From an uncultured Muribaculum sp. (GTDB lineage: Bacteria; Bacteroidota; Bacteroidia; Bacteroidales; Muribaculaceae), in the NCBI GenBank assembly GCA_910587665.1, contig CAJUMZ010000019.1:1-61852 (forward strand): 61,852 nt of DNA. Reading direction: 5' to 3'. Positions 53,300-61,852 of this stretch are shown here, in pieces. The position numbers were made by a program, and so were the translations under genes. Under the pieces are notes generated by a model that saw only the letters and a list, made by a program, of their open reading frames with translations, was not told where the DNA came from and made no database searches. Each line of letters starts with the position of its first letter. The first letter of the stretch is position 1.

Positions 53300-54046
53300 T
53301 TAATCCGCCCGGCTTTCGGCATTCCTTTCCATAGCCTCCTGTATATGTCGGCAAAATCCATGCTTCGCTATACGAAGGCTGTCCTCGCGAGCCGCACGCT
53401 CCATTTTTACGCCCTCCTCACTGACGGCATCGCCATATCTCACGCTCCCAAGAAGCGCGCGCAGATACTCATCCTTCTTCTTCATCCCCTCCTCGGTCAT
53501 AATCACCCTCATCAGCAATGCCGGGTGGGCATACTTGCGGAGACACACCCCGATGCTGTTTGAGTATTTTCCCATATAAGGTTCGGGGAGCTTCATCTCA
53601 TATACATAGGCTATATCCGCGTTACAATACTGCGACATGTCGTCAAGCTCGATTTTCCTGACATTCCCGCTCACATCCTTTTTACCGTCGCCCGCAGCCG
53701 CGCGAAGTTCACGCTCCGGAGTGTGCGTAAGCCATGGTATCGTGGAAGAAACCATAGGATAAAGCAGCACACACTCCTTATTGTCAGCCTCAAGCGTCAC
53801 AGGATGCAGCGCAGCCACCCGCCCGCTTTCAATCAGAGCGTCGGCAGGCTTATAATCCTTATTGATTACCAGAAGTGCCGCATTATCATCGCCGACCACG
53901 TGAAATCCCGCCGGCTCCGTCATATATACATCCAACGACTCGGCATTACCACCTTCAAGATAACACTTGTCAAACACTCCCTCCTGGGCACTCAGCCCAA
54001 CCCCTGTCACGGCAATCGCCGCCGCCAAAAAAACTTTCTTGATCAT
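53300..54046 (-). CDS. Secreted protein of unknown function
   Basis: 248 residues with a signal peptide (MIKKVFLAAAIAVTGVGLSAQ). No family recognised. It contains a lipocalin- or PsbP-like run of strands (CYLEGGNAESLDVYMTEPAGFHVVGDDNAALLVINKDYKPA) and a charged helical C-terminus (residues about 190-245, EEGMKKKDEYLRALLGSV...MERAAREDSLRIAKH). It lies 17 bp past the peptidase-like lipoprotein gene on the same strand. GC content is nearer to the rest of the chromosome than that of the next genes. It may or may not belong to the neighbouring cassette. Confidence 0.7.
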   Translation of the reverse strand: MIKKVFLAAAIAVTGVGLSAQEGVFDKCYLEGGNAESLDVYMTEPAGFHVVGDDNAALLVINKDYKPADALIESGRVAALHPVTLEADNKECVLLYPMVSSTIPWLTHTPERELRAAAGDGKKDVSGNVRKIELDDMSQYCNADIAYVYEMKLPEPYMGKYSNSIGVCLRKYAHPALLMRVIMTEEGMKKKDEYLRALLGSVRYGDAVSEEGVKMERAAREDSLRIAKHGFCRHIQEAMERNAESRAD

Positions 54047-54063
54047 ACTATATAAATATTACA

Positions 54064-54768
54064 TTAGTTATAACGATATGCATGCGTAACTCTTGAGGGA
54101 TCTACATAACCAGGGGCATTATTTTGGTAATCCCAATATGTTATGTATCCATTTGAATAGCCATATGCATTTACTGCATGCGTAGAATCGATAACAATTA
54201 TACACTTTTGATAATTTCCTGAACTAATCATCGAATTTACATTAATAGCTGAACCCGCACCAAAGTTAGACACTGCATTATAGAACTCACTTGCAGGGAC
54301 ACCACCATTACCATATTTTTGAGTTATATAACGATTTATTTCATCATATGATTTACCGGTTGCAGCAGCTATACTCCGAGCCAGGCAATCTGTCTGACCT
54401 GCAGAAGAACCGCCTTCTTCTCCAATCATCAACGTGCTTCGAGAATATGTAACTCCAGAGATTATCTCACTATTAGAAACCTCTATCATCTTTTGATATA
54501 AACAATATATCTCCTCTGACACATTTACTTCTGCACCTGATTTTGTCATTAATTCACAAAGTCCGTCTTCACGCTCAACAATTTTCATTCTTGAAAATGC
54601 GCTCATAACAATCTTAATTTCATAATCATTAAGATTATTTATATCCGCGCCTTGTGGCAAGGCTATGTAAGAAAGATTATCAAAATCTTCATTCATTAAT
54701 GGTTCCTGTTGACAACCCGACACCAGCATCAAAACGATAATCGCAAAAAATGATTTAAATAATTTCAT
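54064..54768 (-). CDS. Lipoprotein with C39/papain-like cysteine peptidase domain
   Basis: 234 residues. The lipoprotein signal ends at Cys19 (LMLVSGCQQEP). Residues about 122-232 form a papain-like fold: Cys128 in GQTDCLARSIAAATGKSYDEIN, His197 in DSTHAVNAYGYSNGYITYWDY and Asp213, the order expected of a Cys-His-Asp triad. C39 peptidases trim leader peptides next to ABC exporters, but no exporter is here, so the substrate is unknown. AT-rich codon use sets it apart from the ara genes. It follows the O-antigen-ligase/TPR gene on the same strand, as the effector-like member of the second cassette. Confidence 0.65.
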   Translation of the reverse strand: MKLFKSFFAIIVLMLVSGCQQEPLMNEDFDNLSYIALPQGADINNLNDYEIKIVMSAFSRMKIVEREDGLCELMTKSGAEVNVSEEIYCLYQKMIEVSNSEIISGVTYSRSTLMIGEEGGSSAGQTDCLARSIAAATGKSYDEINRYITQKYGNGGVPASEFYNAVSNFGAGSAINVNSMISSGNYQKCIIVIDSTHAVNAYGYSNGYITYWDYQNNAPGYVDPSRVTHAYRYN

Positions 54769-54878
54769 AAATAAAAATAGTTAAATTTAATAATAAATGG
54801 CAATTCTAAAAAAGCAAGAGGTTGGAAATTTTCCAATTAAGACGAACGCCACAAATCACCTCTCAAAAAATCCAATAT

Positions 54879-56516
54879 TTAATTTTTCATAGGCACTACT
54901 TTTTTAAATTTTCTATTAACGTCTAATTCATGCTCCAATGCATGGAGCATTTTATATCTTATTTGAGTTATAGTTCTTGATTTTACCTTTATAGGCTTAT
55001 TGACAATTTCTATCGCAATTTCCAATGCCCTTTCATCAATACCCATTGATTTATATAAATCATATAGCTGATTAAGAGGCATAAATCGGCAAGGGCACAT
55101 CTTTGATGCTTGAATATAATATTTTTCAGACAAATTATATTCTCGTTTACGAAAATAAATATCACCTAGTAATAGCTCTAAATCATAACTTGCCAGCATA
55201 TTTCTACACAATAATGCAATTTCTAAACTTTTATCTATTTGCTGATTTTGATATAATTCAACAGAATAATTATACAAAAACGATGGATTATCTTCAAAAA
55301 GTGGCAATAGCAACTTATATTGTTCCATATCCTTACAGTTATATGCTTGTTTCCATCTATACTCTCCATCAAGCTTATTAACAACAATATAGCTTAATGG
55401 TATACACGAAATAGCAACAGATAAAAATAAAAGCCTAACCCCACTATTTATCCTTATCTTAACTAAATTTTTTACTATCAAATATATATTAAATATACAT
55501 ATTAAATAAGTAAATGGATACTTAAATGGATACGAAAACAATGAAATAAATCCGATGCAGAGGAGGCTTGACAATGCAGCCTTTTTCTCCTTACTAATAG
55601 ATCTTTTATAAGCAAATCCAATAAAAACAATTATAGTGACCAATAAAATATAGCCCGGCACACCAAAGCATATATATAAATTCAAATATTCATTAAAAGG
55701 GAATATCGTATTATCTGCTAATATATTATACGCCTCATTATTGATATTGCTCAAAAATGAAGCTTGATAGTCCATGTATAATTTACTAAAGCCATTTAAT
55801 CCATACCCAACTAATGGAGCATCTGCAGCCATGTTTAAAGCACTTCTCCATATTAACATCCTCCCATCAGCCGATTGAGGTCTAATATAGTACCCTATAA
55901 CTACAAAACTTATGATTATAATGAAAATAGTCACCCATTTACATCTCTTTATATGGTATATATCTAAAATCGAATTAACTATTATCCCCATAGCTACTAT
56001 AATCCCGGTCCTAGAAGAGGATAGGATGATGGCACTAAATATCACTACAATACAAACGGCTGATAAAAATCTACATCCCATATATTTTTCTCTGACATAT
56101 AGTGCAAAAGGTAGTCCTGCACAAAGACAAGCAATCAATCCAGCGGGGTTATCAAAATGTCCCGTAACAGGATATAAATTTTCAAAAGAAAATAACGGAA
56201 TCCACTGAAATATTGAATATATCGCTTCAACACTACAAATAACCGTTATTGCGACAGAAATCGCTAAATCATTAATCACTATATTTTTCTTAAATGCAAT
56301 TTTTATTGAAAAAATAAAAATTGACATAAGCACGAATAATTGCGTGAAATAATATTTTGCCGTGCTATATTTATCAATCAACTCCGTAGAATAAGCAAAA
56401 ACGGCGACAATGAATACAAGCGCAACAATTACATGATCAAATATATGATCATTTCTTAAATCTCTTTTTAAGAATGAATATTCTCTTTTTGATATTAATG
56501 ATGCAGAGCTATCCAT
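54879..56516 (-). CDS. O-antigen ligase-like membrane protein with C-terminal TPR
   Basis: 545 residues. About 11-12 membrane helices cover residues 20-390. The Wzy_C/O-antigen ligase region has LSSSRTGIIVAMGIIVNSI and GRMLIWRSALNMAADAPLVGYGLNGFSKLYMDYQASF, the usual motif before a large periplasmic loop. A C-terminal TPR-like part follows (residues 400-540: YELYQNQQIDKSLEIALLCRN, YFRKREYNLSEKYYIQASKMCP). Members of this family link glycans to lipid A or proteins, but TPR-bearing versions in Bacteroidetes often stand alone near secreted peptides and their job is unclear. It lies between the DUF3244-like gene (59 bp upstream) and the peptidase lipoprotein. Confidence 0.8.
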   Translation of the reverse strand: MDSSASLISKREYSFLKRDLRNDHIFDHVIVALVFIVAVFAYSTELIDKYSTAKYYFTQLFVLMSIFIFSIKIAFKKNIVINDLAISVAITVICSVEAIYSIFQWIPLFSFENLYPVTGHFDNPAGLIACLCAGLPFALYVREKYMGCRFLSAVCIVVIFSAIILSSSRTGIIVAMGIIVNSILDIYHIKRCKWVTIFIIIISFVVIGYYIRPQSADGRMLIWRSALNMAADAPLVGYGLNGFSKLYMDYQASFLSNINNEAYNILADNTIFPFNEYLNLYICFGVPGYILLVTIIVFIGFAYKRSISKEKKAALSSLLCIGFISLFSYPFKYPFTYLICIFNIYLIVKNLVKIRINSGVRLLFLSVAISCIPLSYIVVNKLDGEYRWKQAYNCKDMEQYKLLLPLFEDNPSFLYNYSVELYQNQQIDKSLEIALLCRNMLASYDLELLLGDIYFRKREYNLSEKYYIQASKMCPCRFMPLNQLYDLYKSMGIDERALEIAIEIVNKPIKVKSRTITQIRYKMLHALEHELDVNRKFKKVVPMKN

Positions 56517-56575
56517 TTTCAAATATACCTCTATACATACAATTGCCACATAAATTGATATATAACCGAAACCAT

Positions 56576-56959
56576 TTACTGAATGTGGAATTTACCTTCA
56601 TACATATCTCCTTCATCAGTTATACATGAAATACAATAATTACCAATTGGAAGATCCTGATACATAACGGGACTATCTTGCGACACATTGCCGATATAGG
56701 CAATACCACTATCCATTTCAACAATAGTCACAGACAATGTCTCTACATTATAGTCCAATATGAACATACATTCTCCGAGATTACCATCATAAATAAAATC
56801 AATGTACTGATTGCTAGGCATACGAGGCGTTGGAGTTCTAGGACAGTTTTTAGCCAGCCTTACGTGTTTGGGTTCTTTCGATTTATCGTCTGCGTAAACA
56901 CGCATACCACCATACAATATCAAAAAAATAATTGCAATAATTGGTTTAAGTCGTATCAT
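56576..56959 (-). CDS. Small secreted protein, DUF3244-like
   Basis: 127 residues with a signal peptide (MIRLKPIIAIIFLILYGGMRVYA). After a Pro/Arg-rich linker (KNCPRTPTPRMPSN) comes a beta-sandwich-like part: LSVTIVEMDSGIAYIGNVS, LPIGNYCISCITDEGDMYEGKFHI. It resembles the 121-residue protein at 5136-5501 in size, layout and its place beside a TPR-TM regulator. Its promoter is at 56991-57023. Function unknown. Confidence 0.6.
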   Translation of the reverse strand: MIRLKPIIAIIFLILYGGMRVYADDKSKEPKHVRLAKNCPRTPTPRMPSNQYIDFIYDGNLGECMFILDYNVETLSVTIVEMDSGIAYIGNVSQDSPVMYQDLPIGNYCISCITDEGDMYEGKFHIQ

Positions 56960-56990
56960 ATATTTCTTACATTTTTGCGTTTTTATTTCG

Positions 56991-57023
56991 CAAAGTTATC
57001 ATAAACAAACACAATCTAACAAA
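56991..57023 (-). promoter_or_regulatory. Promoter of the DUF3244-like/ligase/peptidase genes
   Basis: Minus strand: TTTG, 21 bp, TAACTTTG (56991-56998); the start codon is 31 bp downstream. Confidence 0.6.
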
Positions 57024-57187
57024 TAATTAATCAATTTTCGTTTGTTTTTTTAGCTTAAGCCATCCTATATAACGCACTAACAATCAGCCAATTATACCTA
57101 AGAAGATTCGTAGCGATTTGTTTTTCTATTTATCGAAAGCATAAACCACTGATTATGACCACATTACCACACATCACAGCAAAACGC

Positions 57188-57214
57188 AATATTAGATAAG
57201 CATAATCTAATATT
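57188..57214 (-). terminator. AT-rich hairpin at the end of the second TPR regulator gene
   Basis: Perfect 10-bp stem AATATTAGAT (57188-57197) with ATCTAATATT (57205-57214), loop 7. It reaches the stop codon of the regulator gene. The following T-run is short, so terminator strength is uncertain. Confidence 0.5.
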
Positions 57215-58838
57215 ATAAATTCCTCAAAAACAAGTCCTTATTAACAGAATCCGACTTTTTTATCTTAGCTTTAAGACGCGCCTTGCGGTTATATACGGCC
57301 TCAATCTTGTCTTCATCAAGAAATAAAGCGATCGCAATGTTTGAAAATCCGAGTGCTGAATATATAAATAATCGATAGTCTGCATCTTTCAAATCAGGCA
57401 GGTCTTTCTTTAATAATGCGACAATACCGTGACCGTTTTTATTCAATAAATCTTCAAACTCCGATAGCCGCTCTTCTGTCATCAAATCAAAAATAAGTTT
57501 TTCAACTTCTTCAGAAATTCTTTTACGTAGACCTTTCGCAACTTTACTCTCATAATACGAAGCAAATAAAGAATCAAATATTATAAATCGAGAAGATAAT
57601 AATTTAAGTATCTCATTTTGAGCATTAAGATATTGGGCCTCCCTCAATGCAAGGATTTCCCTAAGATTATGGGCAATATTGAGATTCTTCTCAATATTCT
57701 GATTATGACGCTTACGCATCCATACAATCAATATTAAAACCATCGCCACTATTAATATCGCAATAATTATAACTATCCAATTAAACATCTTAACATTTTT
57801 AAGTTCAAGATCTTTAATTCGTGTTTCATAGTCATAATAATCTGATAGTTCAGCTCCAAATCCCTGACTCAAAGAGTTAACCAAAGCACTATCATTTCTA
57901 ACCATTAGATCTTCAGTAAGTAATAATGCCATTTTAAAATCGCCCTTGGATTTATATATCGATGATTTAAATGACAACAATATCGGAGACAGCGGATATA
58001 TGGAATCCACAGATATGGCATAAGCTTTTGTCTTATTACCACTTCGCAGATACGAAAGACCTACACAACCCAACAAATCGGGATTATCATCATCGATTAA
58101 TAATTCATTATATCCCTTTATAGCCTCATCTTGAATATCTAAATAATAATAACAATCAGAACTGATCCTTTTCGCTGCTCTATATATAGTTTCATTATTG
58201 TATTTTTTTGCAGAATCTACCGCACTTTTTGCAAAAGGCAATGCCTCTTCATACATCTCGGAATTATAGTAAGCCCGGGCAAGTCCCAGAACTGCATAAC
58301 TTTTGAAAGGTGTTTGCCTATCTAATTTATTATAATAGTCAAAAGTGAGCTTTGCATAATGAAGAGCGTCTTTATCATAATAAAACTTTTCATAGATTGC
58401 AAAAATCTGATCGGCGTTCCTCCCGCACCAAAAGTAATTACCCAGAGATTCGGCACACCGGAGACTTTTGTGATATACAAGCAAACTTCGTGCAAATGAC
58501 TCTTTATTATACAACACACGTGCATGATAGAAATAGCTAAGCATAAGCCGATACAAATCATTACTTTTCTCATAATGGTTGACTGCTATTAATATAAGAG
58601 AATCATCGGTAACGTCTATATAGTTTTTATCGCGTGCCTGAGATAATAAAAGGGCATAACGCGCCTGGCATTCGGCATCGGTTGATATTATCATAGTATT
58701 GAGCATAGCCAGCGCACTGTCAGGATGCTCTTCCATAAGACACTCGACGCGATCAAATTCCGGTGCAGCCGCATAGTGTAAGCAAGAGCTCAGAAAGAGC
58801 AATACTATGAAAAATGTTAAATAATGACTGGCTTTCAT
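57213..58838 (-). CDS. Membrane-anchored TPR regulator with C-terminal DNA-binding-like region (second copy)
   Basis: 541 residues with the same plan as the protein at 5750-7423: a lipoprotein signal (MKASHYLTFFIVLLFLSSC), TPR-like repeats (PEFDRVECLMEEHPDSALAML, ALLLSQARDKNY and others), one membrane helix at about 352-374, a coiled coil, and a cytoplasmic helical region with DLPDLKDADYRLFIYSALGFSNIAIALFLDEDKIEAVYNRKARLKAKI, resembling a LuxR-like helix-turn-helix. Both proteins share the opening pattern of lipobox, then HPDSALAML or SPEKSLSIL, then YALLLSQARDKN or YAFLLSQARSRN. It is read in the same direction as its DUF3244-like neighbour. The start at MKASHY begins the signal peptide. Confidence 0.75.
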   Translation of the reverse strand: MKASHYLTFFIVLLFLSSCLHYAAAPEFDRVECLMEEHPDSALAMLNTMIISTDAECQARYALLLSQARDKNYIDVTDDSLILIAVNHYEKSNDLYRLMLSYFYHARVLYNKESFARSLLVYHKSLRCAESLGNYFWCGRNADQIFAIYEKFYYDKDALHYAKLTFDYYNKLDRQTPFKSYAVLGLARAYYNSEMYEEALPFAKSAVDSAKKYNNETIYRAAKRISSDCYYYLDIQDEAIKGYNELLIDDDNPDLLGCVGLSYLRSGNKTKAYAISVDSIYPLSPILLSFKSSIYKSKGDFKMALLLTEDLMVRNDSALVNSLSQGFGAELSDYYDYETRIKDLELKNVKMFNWIVIIIAILIVAMVLILIVWMRKRHNQNIEKNLNIAHNLREILALREAQYLNAQNEILKLLSSRFIIFDSLFASYYESKVAKGLRKRISEEVEKLIFDLMTEERLSEFEDLLNKNGHGIVALLKKDLPDLKDADYRLFIYSALGFSNIAIALFLDEDKIEAVYNRKARLKAKIKKSDSVNKDLFLRNL

Positions 58839-58862
58839 ATCCTTATAATTTCTAATTTCATA

Positions 58863-58894
58863 CAAAATTAGGAAAATAATTTAGCAATCCTCAA
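58863..58894 (-). promoter_or_regulatory. Promoter of the second TPR regulator
   Basis: Minus strand: TTG, 21 bp, TAATTTTG (58863-58870); the start codon is 24 bp downstream. Confidence 0.55.
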
Positions 58895-58923
58895 CTTTAT
58901 GTCGTAAATTATAATATATCGTA

Positions 58924-58954
58924 TTGCCTAAATCAATATTCAAACTTATATTTG
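58924..58954 (+). promoter_or_regulatory. Promoter of the transglutaminase-like lipoprotein gene
   Basis: TTG (58924-58926), 20 bp, TATATTTG (58947-58954), 25 bp before the start codon. It is divergent from the regulator promoter in a 141-bp gap, so the regulator could control both. Confidence 0.7.
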
Positions 58955-58979
58955 CATTAATAAACTAAAAATTAACAAC

Positions 58980-61766
58980 ATGTTCAATTCTAAAATTCAT
59001 CTTCAACACTTAATTTTAATATTTATAGTCCTTTTAACGGCATGCGATCGAGATATAACTACATCTCTTGAAAAAGCCAGGGGGAACAAACCTGAAATCG
59101 AAAAAGTGCTTGAATATTTTAAAAACGACTCTGACCCATTAAAATACGAGGCAGCAAAGTTTTTAATTCGTAATATGCCATATAATTATTCAATCGCCGG
59201 AGAATTTAATGAGAAATATGATTCAATATATCTCTTAATGTCAGCAGCCCCACTTCAACAACGCGACAGCATATTCAAAAACAGCATAAATCAGATCAAT
59301 AATTTAATAAAAAGCACAAAAATTGATATTGAGACATTAAAATCGGAAGAGCTTATACAGATTATTAATGACGCATGTGATTTGTGGCATTCAGTAAAAT
59401 GGAATGCCGACTACAGTTCTGAACTATTTTTTGACTATGTACTCCCATACCGATTGCTAAATGAGCAGATTAGTGATTGGCATACAATAATAGATACGGA
59501 ATACCCGAATTTAAAATCGACAGAAATACGTAGTAAACGAGGAATAATACTCGAGGCTGAAGACAATATCATAACACATAGCAAGACCGTATCAAAAGAA
59601 AGTGCCTCACAAGGAAAAATGATATTAATGGATGGCGATAAATCATCGGTAACTTTTAATATCAATACTCCATTACCTACAAAAAAAGACATCCAGATAC
59701 GCTATACCTCTTGTACCCCTACAACCAAAATTACAATTTCATTAAACGGGAAACAGATTCAATCACTAAATCTTGAACCGACCAATAGCATGAATATATT
59801 TAGAAATTCAAGATCAAGAATAAGCTTAGAATTAAATGAGGGTGACAACTTTATTTCATTAAAACCTGAATCAGGCATAGTTGGATTAGACTATATTCAA
59901 GTATCCACAATAGAATCATTTGATGAAGGACATCTTGAAGATCTTTCTACCGCGTTTTACACAATCCAAAATAAGCACTCAAAAAACTACATTACTTTCA
60001 CATTGGATGATGACCCCCTCTTAAAAAACACCCAACTAAATATTGGCAATATAACCAATCAAACAAATTTACTTCGAATGGACTATCAAGGATTTGGCTG
60101 TTGGAGAATATCCCCCGCAAAAAATGACAGCCTATGCCTTGAAGTACAATATTGCCTAACTAATGAAAATGCGCCTATATGCCAATACAAATATTTAAAT
60201 GGCAACCACCAAAAATGGATATTCCTACCGATTGGTGAGGGATGCTACAAAATAATGGGAAAAGACAGTGGACTATTCTTAGAATCCACAGTACAAGAAA
60301 ATGGAGATGAAGTACTTGTACAAACTACATACGGTAATCGTGATACTCAAAAATGGAAATTGGAATCAAAAATTAAGAATAATAAAGCAAACTCGCTATT
60401 TACCGTTAATAGCTCAATTTCAGAAGCATTAAAAGTATTTGATGAAACCCATCAATTTGAATGGATGGCATTTAATGGTGGTATTCCGCCAAAAGCGTCA
60501 TCCCTTTGCATCGGCAAGACAGGAAATTGCCGTGATGAGGCAAGCTTCACCGTATATCTTTGTCGACATCTGGGGATACCTGCTGCTATTGATTTTACCC
60601 CGCATTGGGGTAACAGGAGTCAAGGTCATTCATGGAGTGTCCTAATCAGACCGGATGGTAAATCCTTACCATTTTATATGGGATGCGCGCCCGGAGATAC
60701 GGTTCATTATTATCACAGCTATATTAAGCCCAAAATTTTCCGATATAGGTTTAGTTTGAATAAAAAATTTTATAACGACTTTAGGAATGAAAAAGAAATT
60801 CCGCACTTATTCCGTTTACCTAAATTTACAGATGTAACAGATGAATATTATAACACTACAAATGTCGTTAGAAAAGTGCCGCCTGAATTATCAAATAATC
60901 ATGTCGCATATATTTGTGTCTTTGACAATCGTGAATGGATTCCGGTCTATTACGGCACCATTGAAAATAATAAAGTAGAATTTAATTCAATGGGAAGAAA
61001 TATCCTATATATTGCAGCAACCTTGGAACACGGAAAGATGAAACCTTTTGGTTCTCCATTCATTATTACTGCCGATGGTTCAATTAAAGACATAAATGAA
61101 AACCAACATATTAAACAAGAAATGAGATTATCTCGTAAATATCCCTTCTTTGGAAAGCAGGATCATTTTAACGGTCGTATGTCCGGAGGAATATTTCAAG
61201 GTTCAAATCAAGCTGATTTTTCCGAAGCAAAAAATATTCATGTTCACGAAGGTATTACAAATGGCAATTGGTATGAAGTGCCTGTCAATATAAATGATAC
61301 ATTCCGTTTTGTGCGTTATATCGGACCAAACGGTTCATATTGTAATGTAAACGAAATCGAATTCTATTCACCAGATGGCAAAATTTTAAATGGAGAAATA
61401 ATCGGGACAAATGGAAATCCGGGGAAAACGAAAGAAAAAGTCTTTGACGGAGATATATTGACAGGATTTGAAGGAGTAAGCCCCGATGGACATTGGATCG
61501 GCATGAAATTCAATAAACCGATCTCGATCGGAAGCATCCGATATATTCCTCGAAATGATGGAAATTGCATAGAAATTGGTGACAAATACGAATTGATGTA
61601 TTGGCATGATGATCATTGGGCCTCATTAGGAATTCAAATTGCAGAAAGCAACATGCTCATATATAAGAATATGCCCGTTGATGGCCTTTACATATTGCGC
61701 AATTTAACAAAAGGACATGAAGAGCGCATATTTACATATGAAAATGATCAACAAATCTGGTGGTAA
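58980..61766 (+). CDS. Multidomain lipoprotein: CBM-like, ricin-like, transglutaminase-like and discoidin-like domains
   Basis: 928 residues. A lipoprotein signal ends at Cys22 (VLLTACDRD). Residues about 190-310 look like a carbohydrate-binding jelly roll (IILEAEDNIITHSKTVSK...VGLDYIQVS). Residues 323-463 are a ricin-type lectin (AFYTIQNKHSKNYITF...HQKWIFLP...DTQKWKLE). The transglutaminase core follows, with Cys517 in GNCRDEASFTVYLCRHLGIPAAIDF and His550 in QGHSWSVLI. The C-terminal 200 residues resemble a discoidin/F5-8C domain (FVRYIGPNGSYCNVNEIEFYS). It is likely a surface glycan-binding enzyme that acts on peptides or glycopeptides; the reaction is not known. It is AT-rich like its neighbours and is followed by a terminator. 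Confidence 0.82.
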   Translation: MFNSKIHLQHLILIFIVLLTACDRDITTSLEKARGNKPEIEKVLEYFKNDSDPLKYEAAKFLIRNMPYNYSIAGEFNEKYDSIYLLMSAAPLQQRDSIFKNSINQINNLIKSTKIDIETLKSEELIQIINDACDLWHSVKWNADYSSELFFDYVLPYRLLNEQISDWHTIIDTEYPNLKSTEIRSKRGIILEAEDNIITHSKTVSKESASQGKMILMDGDKSSVTFNINTPLPTKKDIQIRYTSCTPTTKITISLNGKQIQSLNLEPTNSMNIFRNSRSRISLELNEGDNFISLKPESGIVGLDYIQVSTIESFDEGHLEDLSTAFYTIQNKHSKNYITFTLDDDPLLKNTQLNIGNITNQTNLLRMDYQGFGCWRISPAKNDSLCLEVQYCLTNENAPICQYKYLNGNHQKWIFLPIGEGCYKIMGKDSGLFLESTVQENGDEVLVQTTYGNRDTQKWKLESKIKNNKANSLFTVNSSISEALKVFDETHQFEWMAFNGGIPPKASSLCIGKTGNCRDEASFTVYLCRHLGIPAAIDFTPHWGNRSQGHSWSVLIRPDGKSLPFYMGCAPGDTVHYYHSYIKPKIFRYRFSLNKKFYNDFRNEKEIPHLFRLPKFTDVTDEYYNTTNVVRKVPPELSNNHVAYICVFDNREWIPVYYGTIENNKVEFNSMGRNILYIAATLEHGKMKPFGSPFIITADGSIKDINENQHIKQEMRLSRKYPFFGKQDHFNGRMSGGIFQGSNQADFSEAKNIHVHEGITNGNWYEVPVNINDTFRFVRYIGPNGSYCNVNEIEFYSPDGKILNGEIIGTNGNPGKTKEKVFDGDILTGFEGVSPDGHWIGMKFNKPISIGSIRYIPRNDGNCIEIGDKYELMYWHDDHWASLGIQIAESNMLIYKNMPVDGLYILRNLTKGHEERIFTYENDQQIWW

Positions 61767-61797
61767 ATTATGAATATTTGACAATTCTTTAAACGAC

Positions 61798-61845
61798 AAA
61801 AAAAGAGGCTGTCTAACAATCAAATTTAGGCAGTCTCTTTTTTTA
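61798..61845 (+). terminator. Intrinsic terminator after the transglutaminase-like gene
   Basis: Stem AAAAGAGGCTGTCTAA with TTTAGGCAGTCTCTTTT (two wobble pairs), then seven T. It shares its stem sequence with the terminator at 38-73 at the other end of the window. Confidence 0.8.
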
Positions 61846-61852
61846 GTATCAA

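Overview
The window is chromosomal DNA from a member of the Bacteroidales, most likely a gut commensal of the Muribaculaceae/Bacteroides type. The reasons are promoters of the Bacteroidetes form (TTG or TTTG, about 20 bp, TAnnTTTG) in front of many genes, type IX secretion components (a PorU-like sortase and proteins with C-terminal sorting domains), families typical of the order (DUF4836, DUF3244-like, NhaD, GH115, a lipoprotein aldose epimerase) and an arabinose operon with a Nudix-type AraR. There is no rRNA, CRISPR array or recognisable transposase.

Layout, left to right. At 0.1-2.7 kb lie a secreted M13 metallopeptidase and a DUF488 protein. At 2.7-5.1 kb is an unusual intergenic zone packed with short hairpins: a composite five-hairpin repeat in two copies, a long inverted repeat, and five copies of a 25-bp hairpin element. 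At 4.0-7.4 kb is a cassette with a small membrane protein, a lipoprotein with a Gly/Ala-rich tail, a small DUF3244-like secreted protein and a divergent membrane-anchored TPR regulator. Then come panB, a GH2 beta-galactosidase, a candidate rod-shaped RNA, a giant FG-GAP secreted protein, and hisGDCB preceded by a His-rich leader peptide and attenuator. At 21.6-25 kb is an ABC transporter with a DUF4836 lipoprotein. A tRNA-Glu/rpsT/tRNA-Glu unit, recO, a PepSY membrane protein, an ORF6N gene bracketed by 76-bp direct repeats, an NlpC/P60 hydrolase, a U32 peptidase, NhaD, GH115, ribF and crcB follow.

At 36.3-43.1 kb a same-strand block runs porU, rex, a degenerate FAH-fold gene and a gingipain-like C25 peptidase. 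Then come the SRP RNA, a higBA toxin-antitoxin pair and tRNA-Arg. The arabinose operon (aldose epimerase, symporter, araR, araD, araA, araB) occupies 44.4-51.9 kb, followed by a dipeptide epimerase.

The last 8 kb (54-61.8 kb) is visibly AT-rich. It holds a second cassette similar to the one at 4-7.4 kb: a C39-like cysteine-peptidase lipoprotein, an O-antigen-ligase/TPR membrane protein, a DUF3244-like protein and a second TPR-TM regulator. A divergent multidomain transglutaminase-like lipoprotein closes the window. The two related regulator/secreted-protein cassettes, the composite hairpin repeats and the ORF6N insertion are the most unusual content.
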